In this document: positions 12,006 to 17,119 of the stretch, piece after piece | How the letters are laid out: every line of letters starts with the position of its first letter | Numbering within the stretch: position 1 is the first letter of the stretch | IMG/VR virus record: IMGVR_UViG_3300030328_003240 | Location: 1-21,570 of that record | Strand: one strand, 5' to 3' | Source of the DNA: a virus | Length of the DNA stretch: 21,570 nt | Notes under the pieces: generated by a model | The model's input: only the letters and a program-made list of their open reading frames with translations | Database searches by the model: none | What the model was told of the DNA's origin: nothing | Program-made: the position numbers and the translations under genes

Positions 12006-12080
12006 TAGCTTGTAACACACAATTACACAACCTATTCGGTTACCTTACCAGCCATTAACCTCGTCATGTGCTACAAGCTA
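12006..12080 (-). repeat. Terminal-inverted-repeat spacer element, copy B
   Basis: TAGCTTGTA (12006-12014) pairs with TACAAGCTA (12072-12080), then A-C mismatch, then CACA/TGTG, exactly as in copy A. Inside, GGTTA (12038-12042) pairs with TAACC (12056-12060). TAGCTTGTAACACACAA (12006-12022) and ATGTGCTACAAGCTA (12066-12080) are identical to copy A termini. It precedes the AAGGAG of the 37-aa gene. Confidence 0.7.
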
Positions 12081-12096
12081 CCTACATAGTACGTAT

Positions 12097-12119
12097 AGCA
12101 ACAGGGCAATTGCTTTTTT
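12097..12119 (+). terminator. Weak terminator-like hairpin, plus orientation
   Basis: AGCAA (12097-12101) pairs TTGCT (12110-12114), followed by a run of T on the plus strand. The stem is only 5 bp. If functional it would stop antisense transcription entering the leftward operon. The surrounding spacer 12081-12145 has also a half copy of the type II motif (TAATTATATTAAGC at 12132-12145) and no gene. Confidence 0.25.
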
Positions 12120-12145
12120 ATGTAAGTAGCTGTAATTATATTAAG

Positions 12146-12304
12146 CTAAAAAGGTGCCTCGTCGTAAAACACCTCGTTTAAGTCATGTTCCTTTGCTATA
12201 TTATACGTCATTTTATCCAAATCACGTAATTGTTTTTCTGCCCATTTTTCTACAAAGAAACGAGACAATATCTTGTCATAGATAGTGTCAATTAAAGTTA
12301 TCAT
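12146..12304 (-). CDS. 52-aa hypothetical small protein
   Basis: A 52-codon frame beginning MITLIDTIYDKILSRFFVEK and ending NEVFYDEAPF. GAGGAGAG lies about 8 bases before the ATG. The pattern is helical with an acidic C-terminus; no cysteine pair or membrane segment. It follows a strong hairpin spacer. No family recognised. Confidence 0.65.
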   Translation of the reverse strand: MITLIDTIYDKILSRFFVEKWAEKQLRDLDKMTYNIAKEHDLNEVFYDEAPF

Positions 12305-12322
12305 AAATCACTCTCCTCTCTA

Positions 12323-12368
12323 TAATAACTTCGCAAGGGATACCTTAATATCCCCTACGAAACTATTA
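12323..12368 (-). repeat. Stop-anchored long hairpin
   Basis: On the minus strand TAATAGTTTCG, directly after the TAG stop of the 142-aa gene, pairs with CGAAGTTATTA (11 bp, two of them G-U wobbles that work only on this strand). After a 3x3 internal loop GGGATA/TATCCC... in minus reading GGGATA-TTAAGG-TATCCC closes the top. The element ends where the next ribosome binding site begins. Wobble pairs favour a minus-strand RNA. Confidence 0.7.
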
Positions 12369-12797
12369 CTAGCTCTTATCTTCAAAGGTTGCAGGTGTAG
12401 TCTCATCAGCAGGAAAAGTTAAGCCACTTGGCACTACAACTTCTGTTTTAGGTGCAGGTGTCTTTTTAGCAGGTGTTTTACCACCATTTCTCTTTGCCCA
12501 TGCTTTCTTACTACGTTCAGACCTTATATTAAATAAGTCCTTTTCCGTAACCTCTGATGTTTCAGAGTTAGCAAGTAATACAACCATATCCATTCCGTCT
12601 CTAAAATTCTTAGACATAGGGGAAACTATGTTATAACTTGCGTTATCTCCCTCTACAATTTTTTGAACTGCAAAGTAATGCTTTGGTTGTGTAGTATTAT
12701 CCCTAAGGACAAAATACTCATCACTCACAAGAGCATTGTCGTTTTCTCTATCTCTAATATCATAGATTGTTACTTGGTCGTTTTCGATTACTTTCAA
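12369..12797 (-). CDS. Hypothetical 142-aa protein with Ala/Pro/Lys tail, TTG start
   Basis: The N-terminal ~105 residues form a β-rich domain (DQVTIYDIRD, DEYFVLRDNTTQPKHYFAVQ, MDMVVLLAN) followed by a basic, disordered-looking stretch (KKAWAKRNGGKTPAKKTPAPK) and a short tail. No family recognised; the plan of a folded domain with a Lys/Ala/Pro tail is common in phage nucleic-acid-binding proteins. The start is TTG, 4-5 bases after GAGGAGG; this is the first sizeable gene after a run of mini-genes. Confidence 0.7.
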   Translation of the reverse strand: MKVIENDQVTIYDIRDRENDNALVSDEYFVLRDNTTQPKHYFAVQKIVEGDNASYNIVSPMSKNFRDGMDMVVLLANSETSEVTEKDLFNIRSERSKKAWAKRNGGKTPAKKTPAPKTEVVVPSGLTFPADETTPATFEDKS

Positions 12798-12836
12798 AAT
12801 ACCTCCTCAGTATTTTTGTCGTCGTCAGACTATTTA

Positions 12837-12882
12837 GATTAATAAATAATCCCTCTACTCCGTAGAGGGTTATTTATTAATC
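12837..12882 (-). repeat. Type I hairpin, copy 1 (CCCTCTAC core)
   Basis: CCCTCTAC (12851-12858) pairs GTAGAGGG (12862-12869) around a 3-base loop; one unpaired T (12850), then 13 more pairs of AT-rich sequence (12837-12849 with 12870-12882). It precedes the ribosome binding site of the 142-aa gene, with GACGACGACAAA between. The strong GC-core stem could act as a terminator, but there is no T-run. Confidence 0.75.
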
Positions 12883-12932
12883 GATATTAATTAATATTAA
12901 TTAGTATCTCTAGCCATGCTGTCTGCTGAACA

Positions 12933-12977
12933 TAACTATATTTAAGCCCTCACTTGCGCAAGAGCTTAATATAATTA
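12933..12977 (-). repeat. Type II stop-codon hairpin, copy 1 (degenerate)
   Basis: Outer arms TAACTAT (12933-12939) and ATAATTA (12971-12977, containing the stop codon of the 46-aa gene) with inner AAGC/GCTT. The outer arms pair through one G-U wobble on the minus strand. The inner stem is weaker than in copies 3 and 4 and contains the palindrome CTTGCGCAAG. Confidence 0.55.
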
Positions 12978-13115
12978 CAATCCCCCAACTATGTATCCTG
13001 CTACATGGTCTGGACTATTGTCTATACATGCGTCGCAAAATTTATATTTAATATCTTTATATATTTTGTCCACATATATTTTTCCATTTTTTCTAGTACA
13101 ACAAGTATTTTGCAT
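12975..13115 (-). CDS. 46-aa cysteine-containing mini-protein
   Basis: A 46-codon frame (MQNTCCTRKNGKIYVDKIYK...) with Cys5, Cys6 and a CDAC pair near residue 27, a possible zinc site. AGGAAAGGAA lies about 7 bases before the ATG. Its TAA stop is the first element of a type II hairpin. It is the last of four tightly packed mini-genes (13577 to 12975). No family recognised. Confidence 0.65.
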   Translation of the reverse strand: MQNTCCTRKNGKIYVDKIYKDIKYKFCDACIDNSPDHVAGYIVGGL

Positions 13116-13129
13116 ACTTATTCCTTTCC

Positions 13130-13288
13130 TTAGAATTTTTTGTACCCATTAACATATTGTTTCTTGTAACAACCCCAACAATATTCCCATGTATACATAA
13201 ATTCCTTGAATTTATAATTCCATTGTTTTATTGCTTTTACAGGTTGTTTGCAATGATTACAAGTAATAAGTACTTTTTCACTTATCAT
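13130..13288 (-). CDS. 52-aa zinc-ribbon-like mini-protein
   Basis: A 52-codon frame with CNHC at residues 10-13 and CWGC at 37-40, a CxxC...CxxC spacing that fits a treble-clef or zinc-ribbon knuckle, rich in Lys, Trp and Tyr. AAAGGA precedes the ATG. It starts 3 bases after the stop of the basic 55-aa gene. Zinc binding is inferred. Phage mini-proteins of this type may bind RNA, DNA or host enzymes. Confidence 0.7.
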   Translation of the reverse strand: MISEKVLITCNHCKQPVKAIKQWNYKFKEFMYTWEYCWGCYKKQYVNGYKKF

Positions 13289-13290
13289 TT

Positions 13291-13458
13291 CTATTCCTTT
13301 TCGCCTAGCTTTTTGAATACCTTACGTCTGCGCCTTTGGTCTTTTGTCCACCTCAACAAAAAATACCAATTAAACCATTTGATAATTTTGTTTTGTCCAT
13401 AGACATAGTTGTACCACTCTGCGCGACTAAGTATTTTGCTCCTTCTATATCCATTCAT
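13291..13458 (-). CDS. 55-aa very basic, aromatic mini-protein
   Basis: A 55-codon frame starting MNGYRRSKILSRAEWYNYVY with WFNWYFLLRWTKDQRRRRKV towards the end. About 15 Lys or Arg and many Trp/Tyr residues suggest binding to nucleic acid or membrane surface. It is coupled to the upstream 40-aa gene by an ATGA overlap, and GGAGC-like sites are absent, so translation probably relies on coupling. No family recognised. Confidence 0.6.
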   Translation of the reverse strand: MNGYRRSKILSRAEWYNYVYGQNKIIKWFNWYFLLRWTKDQRRRRKVFKKLGEKE

Positions 13459-13577
13459 AGTATTTTGTAATAATTGGCATAAAAATTGCCTATTATATTA
13501 CCTAACTTGTTGTTAGGCAATCTATCTACTATGTATTGAAAAAGAATATGCTTGTACATATTTAGTTTTCGTCTCAT
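13455..13577 (-). CDS. 40-aa mini-protein
   Basis: A 40-codon frame (MRRKLNMYKHILFQYIVDRL then PNNKLGNIIGNFYANYYKIL). GGAG lies 6 bases before the ATG. It opens the four-gene mini-cluster and follows a type I hairpin plus an ACGACGACGACAAACGACG stretch. A basic, aromatic helix is the only feature. No family recognised. Confidence 0.6.
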   Translation of the reverse strand: MRRKLNMYKHILFQYIVDRLPNNKLGNIIGNFYANYYKIL

Positions 13578-13607
13578 ATTTCTCCAATCGTCGTTTGTCG
13601 TCGTCGT

Positions 13608-13649
13608 TAACTAATTAACCTCTCTACTCTGTAGAGAGTTAATTAGTTA
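13608..13649 (-). repeat. Type I hairpin, copy 2
   Basis: CTCTCTAC (13620-13627) pairs GTAGAGAG (13631-13638), loop of 3, one unpaired C (13619), then 11 more pairs (TAACTAATTAA/TTAATTAGTTA). Compared with copy 1 the core has a compensated change (CCC/GGG to CTC/GAG) and an entirely different but still fully paired AT stem. As in copy 1 it is followed on the minus strand by a GACGACGAC stretch and a ribosome binding site. Confidence 0.75.
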
Positions 13650-13667
13650 TATTTTCATAGTTACGTA

Positions 13668-13712
13668 TAACTATGTCCAAGCGCCCAATTTCTCGGACGC
13701 TTAATATAGTTA
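13668..13712 (-). repeat. Type II stop-codon hairpin, copy 2
   Basis: Outer TAACTAT (13668-13674) pairs ATAGTTA (13706-13712, including the stop of the 59-aa gene); inner AAGCG/CGCTT with a mismatch then CC/GG. The outer arms differ from copy 3 by a compensated base pair. A second palindrome (CATAGTTA/TAACTATG) overlaps it on the left, allowing an alternative fold. Confidence 0.7.
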
Positions 13713-13889
13713 CCTACAATACCTATGCCTACCTGCGCACCTATTACAAACTGCGTAGTCTGTAAAGCTGTATCGTCTACATCTGATACACCTATTTGCG
13801 CCCATTAGCATAGCTTGGCGTTGCCTTGCTTTATATTGTAAATGAAGGTCAAAATCCCCCTCTACGAACGGGCTTTCATAATTATTCAT
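13710..13889 (-). CDS. 59-aa zinc-finger mini-protein
   Basis: The C-terminal half has CIRCRRYSFTDYAVCNRCAG with two CxxC pairs, followed by an Arg/His-rich end that adds a further Cys: a clear zinc-binding knuckle. The acidic N-terminal half (MNNYESPFVEGDFDLHLQYK) is separate. I chose the ATG at 13889 because the AAAGGAG site lies just before it; a GTG at 13910 would put that site inside the gene. The Shine-Dalgarno sits in the loop of a 6-bp hairpin. A nucleic-acid-binding or host-modulating role is plausible. Confidence 0.7.
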   Translation of the reverse strand: MNNYESPFVEGDFDLHLQYKARQRQAMLMGANRCIRCRRYSFTDYAVCNRCAGRHRYCR

Positions 13890-13906
13890 AACGAACTCCT
13901 TTCGTT
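13890..13906 (-). promoter_or_regulatory. Shine-Dalgarno displayed in a hairpin loop
   Basis: On the minus strand AACGAA-AGGAG-TTCGTT forms a 6-bp stem whose 5-base loop is the ribosome binding site; ATG follows at once. Similar loop-displayed sites occur before the 87-aa gene (14510-14523). Confidence 0.5.
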
Positions 13907-13913
13907 TCACTTA

Positions 13914-13958
13914 TAATTATGGCAAAGCGCCCAATTTCTCAGGCGCTTAATATAATTA
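13914..13958 (-). repeat. Type II stop-codon hairpin, copy 3 (best example)
   Basis: Outer TAATTAT (13914-13920) pairs ATAATTA (13952-13958), inner AAGCGCC (13925-13931) pairs GGCGCTT (13942-13948), with a 10-base loop. The right outer arm starts with the stop codon of the 23-aa gene. The element fills most of the gap to the next gene. Confidence 0.75.
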
Positions 13959-14027
13959 CACGTGGTATTTTTTCCACAATGTTCTGTCGTTACGACACAT
14001 ACAACGAGTATTTTTGCAAATTTTCAT
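13956..14027 (-). CDS. 23-aa cysteine/arginine mini-protein
   Basis: A 23-codon frame, MKICKNTRCMCRNDRTLWKK and YHV, with three cysteines (C...CMC). It is coupled to the 41-aa gene by an ATGA overlap and ends exactly in the type II hairpin, the position at which other genes of this region end. That placement is the main argument for it being real. Function unknown. Confidence 0.45.
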   Translation of the reverse strand: MKICKNTRCMCRNDRTLWKKYHV

Positions 14028-14149
14028 GCTTTTACTCGGTCTCGGTTGTATTGTTCGGCGAGTTGATATAACAATGCACGTGCTATATCGTCTCGTCGTG
14101 GTCGTTCTTTGCCTACTACATAGTAAGCGATTGTTTTAGTTTTAGGCAT
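14024..14149 (-). CDS. 41-aa hypothetical mini-protein
   Basis: A 41-codon frame, MPKTKTIAYYVVGKERPRRD and then DIARALLYQLAEQYNRDRVKA, with a clear amphipathic C-terminal helix. AGGGGG lies 6 bases before the ATG. Its MxKTKT start resembles that of the 87-aa gene upstream, as does its GC-richer codon use. A hairpin CGCAC/GTGCG (14166-14185) lies in its leader. Confidence 0.6.
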   Translation of the reverse strand: MPKTKTIAYYVVGKERPRRDDIARALLYQLAEQYNRDRVKA

Positions 14150-14165
14150 ATCTGCCCCCTTCTAT

Positions 14166-14185
14166 CGCACACACTCACACGTGCG
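14166..14185 (-). promoter_or_regulatory. Leader hairpin with GTGTGAGTGT loop
   Basis: CGCAC (14166-14170) pairs GTGCG (14181-14185); on the minus strand the loop contains TGTGAGTG, a word also found in the loop of the GCTCG/CGAGC hairpin (14525-14542) before the 87-aa gene. Both precede an AGGGGGC ribosome binding site. Confidence 0.5.
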
Positions 14186-14199
14186 CAATTCTTGAAACA

Positions 14200-14246
14200 T
14201 AGTTATAACCAAGCGCCCACACACTCGCAGGCGCTTAATATAATTA
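14200..14246 (-). repeat. Type II stop-codon hairpin, copy 4
   Basis: Outer TAGTTAT (14200-14206) with ATAATTA (14240-14246, includes the stop of the 87-aa gene; one wobble or mismatch depending on strand) and inner AAGCGCC (14211-14217) with GGCGCTT (14230-14236). The loop differs completely from copy 3 while both arms are kept. Confidence 0.7.
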
Positions 14247-14507
14247 CGCGTTAGCTTTTTCGGTCAATTCTCTGCCCTTTGCGTGCAGTTCCCAAAACGC
14301 CTTCGCACTCACGTATGAGCGAATTGCTTTGCCATTCACCATAACAGGCAGGCGCTCTATGTACGTGAGTTCCTCGCCTGTCATTCCGCACACGACTACC
14401 TTCGCAGGCTCTTTCGCCTTCGCCTCATGCTTTTTGAGTTCTGCCAAAAGCTCTGCTTTTGTGTAGTCGCCGATATTCTTCGTAGTTTTTGTCTTGGTTT
14501 TTCCCAT
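14244..14507 (-). CDS. 87-aa hypothetical protein, first gene of the leftward operon
   Basis: An 87-residue protein starting MGKTKTKTTKNIGDYTKAEL, with a short charged helix (LLAELKKHEAKAKEPAK) and a compact domain (VVVCGMTGEELTYIERLPVM to ELHAKGRELTEKANA). The frame is open much further upstream, but the ATG at 14507 is the only start with a good site (AGGGGG) and the upstream part is Cys-rich, low-complexity and full of hairpins. Base composition is richer in G+C than the other minus-strand genes, which may mean recent acquisition. As the promoter-proximal gene it is probably expressed very early. No family recognised. Confidence 0.65.
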   Translation of the reverse strand: MGKTKTKTTKNIGDYTKAELLAELKKHEAKAKEPAKVVVCGMTGEELTYIERLPVMVNGKAIRSYVSAKAFWELHAKGRELTEKANA

Positions 14508-14509
14508 AG

Positions 14510-14568
14510 GGAAGCCCCCTTCCTGCTCGCACTCACACGAGCAACTTGCAACTCGACACTTTGCCGAG
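14510..14568 (-). promoter_or_regulatory. Structured leader of the first leftward gene
   Basis: Three successive hairpins on the minus strand: CTCG/CGAG (14552-14555, 14565-14568), GCTCG-TGTGAGTG-CGAGC (14525-14542) and GGAAG-GGGG-CTTCC (14510-14523), the last displaying the ribosome binding site in its loop four bases before the ATG. This may regulate translation of the first early gene. Confidence 0.5.
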
Positions 14569-14582
14569 CTGAGAGGTTTATT

Positions 14583-14618
14583 GTAATATATCCCTCTACC
14601 TTGTAGAGGGTATATTAC
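14583..14618 (-). repeat. Type I hairpin, copy 3
   Basis: CCCTCTAC (14592-14599) pairs GTAGAGGG (14603-14610), loop of 3, one unpaired T (14591), then 8 pairs (14583-14590 with 14611-14618) of yet another AT sequence. The unpaired base is at the same place in all three copies. Confidence 0.75.
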
Positions 14619-15140
14619 TAATACTTTCCCGAAATCAGACCTTGTGCAATTGTGAAACCTCAATGATTTTATAGGCGTACACGTAGCGAGTGCTACCTGC
14701 ACAGGAATAATATTCCCATGCACACACACATGGATATGCGTACACACGTAAGGTATCAAACACCACTATATGTTGTGCATATCAAAACAAACCATACCAT
14801 ATCTTGTGGTGTCTCTCGCACATGCGTACAGGTACACGCAATTACGCACAGTACCACCCATGCATTATGCGCACGCAGTACTACGCACGCGTATGACCTG
14901 CAGGTATCAATGTGGCGTCCCCTCTTGGATATATGTAAGTAGAAAATAATATTCTGGTAATATCTAAGTGTTATTGGGATATATTGAACATAGCGGGCTA
15001 TTACTATGAGAGGTCTGATTAAAAATTTTTAATAGGTCTTGGGTACTTAGTTTGCGTTTCTACGTTATAGTCGTTACTATCCTAAGCTTTTTGCATCCCG
15101 ATTGCATCTTTACCTGTGCCTACTTACTAGCTCCTAATGT
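14619..15140. other. Divergent control region, no gene; repeats, possible origin
   Basis: About 520 bases between the leftward and rightward operons without a credible gene. It contains GCGTACA three times (14675, 14738, 14824), AGGTATCAA twice (14751, 14902), the inverted pair ACACCAC/GTGGTGT (14760, 14806), a 16-base palindrome ATTAAAAATTTTTAAT (15018-15033), and AATCAGACCT (14633-14642) against AGGTCTGATT (15011-15020). The part 14660-14910 is rich in alternating purine-pyrimidine CAC/GTAC/GCGC words, unlike the rest of the window. Operators, early promoters or a replication origin would fit; none is proven. Confidence 0.45.
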
Positions 15141-15169
15141 TTGTAATTATTCTTAATATAGCATATAAT
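15141..15169 (+). promoter_or_regulatory. Probable promoter of the packaging/virion operon
   Basis: TTGTAA (15141-15146), a 17-base spacer, and a perfect TATAAT (15164-15169). Transcription would begin near 15176, giving a leader of about 33 bases that includes a GAAGGG site before the terminase ATG. Confidence 0.7.
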
Positions 15170-15208
15170 AAACCCAACGCAAATAACTACTATTTATGAA
15201 GGGTTTTA

Positions 15209-17119
15209 ATGTCAAGAGTAATTTGTCACGCTGATAAATGTAATAAGAGATTACAGTCAGGTAGGCGCAAATACTGTTCAGATACTTGTCAAAGAAAACA
15301 ATGGCAAAGAGATTATAGGCACAATAAGAAGGTGTCTGAGAAACCAATTAATCAAGAGTTCAAAGCAGATGAAGGCGATTACGCATCTGTACGTAGAGGT
15401 CAGTATTATAATCAATTTAAATCAGAAGGTTATGCAGAGCAACTAGCTAACGGAGACATCAAAGTAGCAGAGGTGGCTGCTCAACTAGAGACAACTTCAG
15501 CGACTGTTTCTCGTATGCTTGCTGCCTACAAGGTAGATACAAGAAATGAAGTGGCTGCAGATGATTGGTCTTTGTCTAAGGAGGCAAAAGGAAACTTAAA
15601 AAATTTTTCGGCGTTCCGCCGAAAGTACTTTGCTACAGAAACAGGGGAGAAATATGAAACAGCAGACTTCCATGAGAAATGGATAAATAATATTATCCAT
15701 GCTATAGACCATGGGGAGGAACTATTGATATTATCTCCTCCAAGACATGGGAAGACAGAGCTGTTAATACATTTCGCAGTGTATCAAATAATGTTAAATC
15801 CGAATGTAAGAATTATGTGGGTAGGTGGAAATGAAGATATAGCAAGGAATGCTGTATCAGCAGTATTAGACCATCTAGAAACAAATGAAAGACTTCAAGA
15901 AGATTACTGTGTACCAGGAACAACCTTTAGACCTGATAACAGGAGCGGAAAGAACTGGTCACAAAATCAATTTACTGTAGGAACCAGGACAGTTCCAGGT
16001 ATTAAGTCTCCAACTATGGTAGCTGTAGGTAAAGGTGGAAAGATTTTATCAAGAGACTGTGATATAATAATTGCAGATGACATTGAAGACCACCAAACCA
16101 CGATGCAACCTGGTGCAAGAGAAAATACCAGACAATGGTGGACTACTACCTTATCATCAAGAAAAGAGGAACATACTGCTGTAGTAGTAATTGGTTCTAG
16201 ACAGCACTCTGACGATTTATATAATCACTTATTAGATAACGATAATTTTGTTTCTATTGTTGAAACAGCACATTCAATGGAATGTACTATTCCAGAACAT
16301 TCAGAAGAAGAACATACAGATTGTATGCTCTGGGGTTCTAAAAGAACGTTCCCTTGGTTAATGTCAAGAATGAAAGCTGCAGAGACAACTGGTGGTAGAC
16401 AGATATTTGAAATGGTTTATTACAACCAAGCATATGTAGAAGGTACACAGATATTTACTATGGACATGATTGACCAATGTATGAGACCAGATTTAGAAGT
16501 TGGCTATGTACATCCTAATTTTTATTTAGTAGCTGGATTAGACCCAGCGTCATCAGGTTATCAAGCAGCAGTTCTTTGGGGTATAGATGTTGTAAGAGGA
16601 GAACTTTATTTAGTAGATGTAGAAAACAGACAAGGTGGTGGAGTTAAAGCAGCTCTTAACATTATGTCTGATTGGTTACAAAAATATGATTTGTTACATT
16701 GGATAGTAGAAGAAAATGGTTTTCAAACTGCTATTAGACAAGATGATGGAATAAAAGAATTTAGTTTGAATAGTGGAATATTGATTCAAGGACATTTAAC
16801 AGGAAAAAATAAACATGACCCTATGTATGGTGTTGGTGCTATGGCACAACTCTTTGAAAATAGAAAAGTTCATTTACCGACAGGAAGTCCTGAAAGTATT
16901 GCTAAGATAAATGCTTATAGAACACAACTGTTATATTTTGACGGAAAGCCTGTTTCACAGCGAAACAAGGAAAAAACTGATATAGTTATGGCAGGGTGGT
17001 TCCCAATGAAAGTATTTAGAAGAATGACAAAAGAAAGAATGGCTGAAGCAGGTATAGAATACGAACCAAGCTATACAGACTATGAGCCTAGTGATATGGA
17101 TTCACCATCATGGGGATAG
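15209..17119 (+). CDS. terL: Terminase large subunit with N-terminal zinc/HTH extension
   Basis: A 636-residue protein. Residues 6-27 hold four cysteines (C6, C11, C23, C27; KYCSDTCQRKQWQ), a small zinc finger. Residues about 83-108 (IKVAEVAAQLETTSATVSRM) form a helix-turn-helix. The ATPase follows: Walker A SPPRHGKT (176-183), Walker B CDIIIADDIED (284-294), and a motor signature near 327-335 (VVIGSRQHSDD). The nuclease domain begins with GLDPASSG (443-450) and continues with an acidic LVDVEN and IVEENG. It packages DNA into the prohead and cuts concatemers. The first ~130 residues are unusual and could supply the DNA-recognition role of a small terminase, none of which is seen nearby. It overlaps the portal start by 10 bases. 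Confidence 0.95.
   Translation: MSRVICHADKCNKRLQSGRRKYCSDTCQRKQWQRDYRHNKKVSEKPINQEFKADEGDYASVRRGQYYNQFKSEGYAEQLANGDIKVAEVAAQLETTSATVSRMLAAYKVDTRNEVAADDWSLSKEAKGNLKNFSAFRRKYFATETGEKYETADFHEKWINNIIHAIDHGEELLILSPPRHGKTELLIHFAVYQIMLNPNVRIMWVGGNEDIARNAVSAVLDHLETNERLQEDYCVPGTTFRPDNRSGKNWSQNQFTVGTRTVPGIKSPTMVAVGKGGKILSRDCDIIIADDIEDHQTTMQPGARENTRQWWTTTLSSRKEEHTAVVVIGSRQHSDDLYNHLLDNDNFVSIVETAHSMECTIPEHSEEEHTDCMLWGSKRTFPWLMSRMKAAETTGGRQIFEMVYYNQAYVEGTQIFTMDMIDQCMRPDLEVGYVHPNFYLVAGLDPASSGYQAAVLWGIDVVRGELYLVDVENRQGGGVKAALNIMSDWLQKYDLLHWIVEENGFQTAIRQDDGIKEFSLNSGILIQGHLTGKNKHDPMYGVGAMAQLFENRKVHLPTGSPESIAKINAYRTQLLYFDGKPVSQRNKEKTDIVMAGWFPMKVFRRMTKERMAEAGIEYEPSYTDYEPSDMDSPSWG

Noticed and set aside
11692-12080. 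Miniature transposons (MITE) for copies A and B
   Set aside because: No target-site duplication is visible, and both occupy exact intercistronic positions with the stop codon or binding site at their edges.
12933-14246. CRISPR array from the AAGCGCC repeats
   Set aside because: Copies are imperfect, irregularly spaced (roughly 250-700 bases) and separated by genes, and there are no cas genes.
12933-14246. Type II elements as standard early promoters (TATATT as -10)
   Set aside because: A -35-like hexamer appears at similar distance in only two of four copies and with 19-base spacing; the stop codon lies inside the supposed -10 region.
14508-14759. Long N-terminal extension of the 87-aa gene (171 codons in all)
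   Set aside because: The extension crosses a type I hairpin and leader hairpins, lacks a binding site, and a good ATG with AGGGGG exists at 14507.
14718-14942. 74-codon plus-strand frame in the divergent region
   Set aside because: The His/Thr-rich translation follows from CAC/ACG repeats, no ribosome binding site precedes it and it lies in a control region; no sign of real coding.
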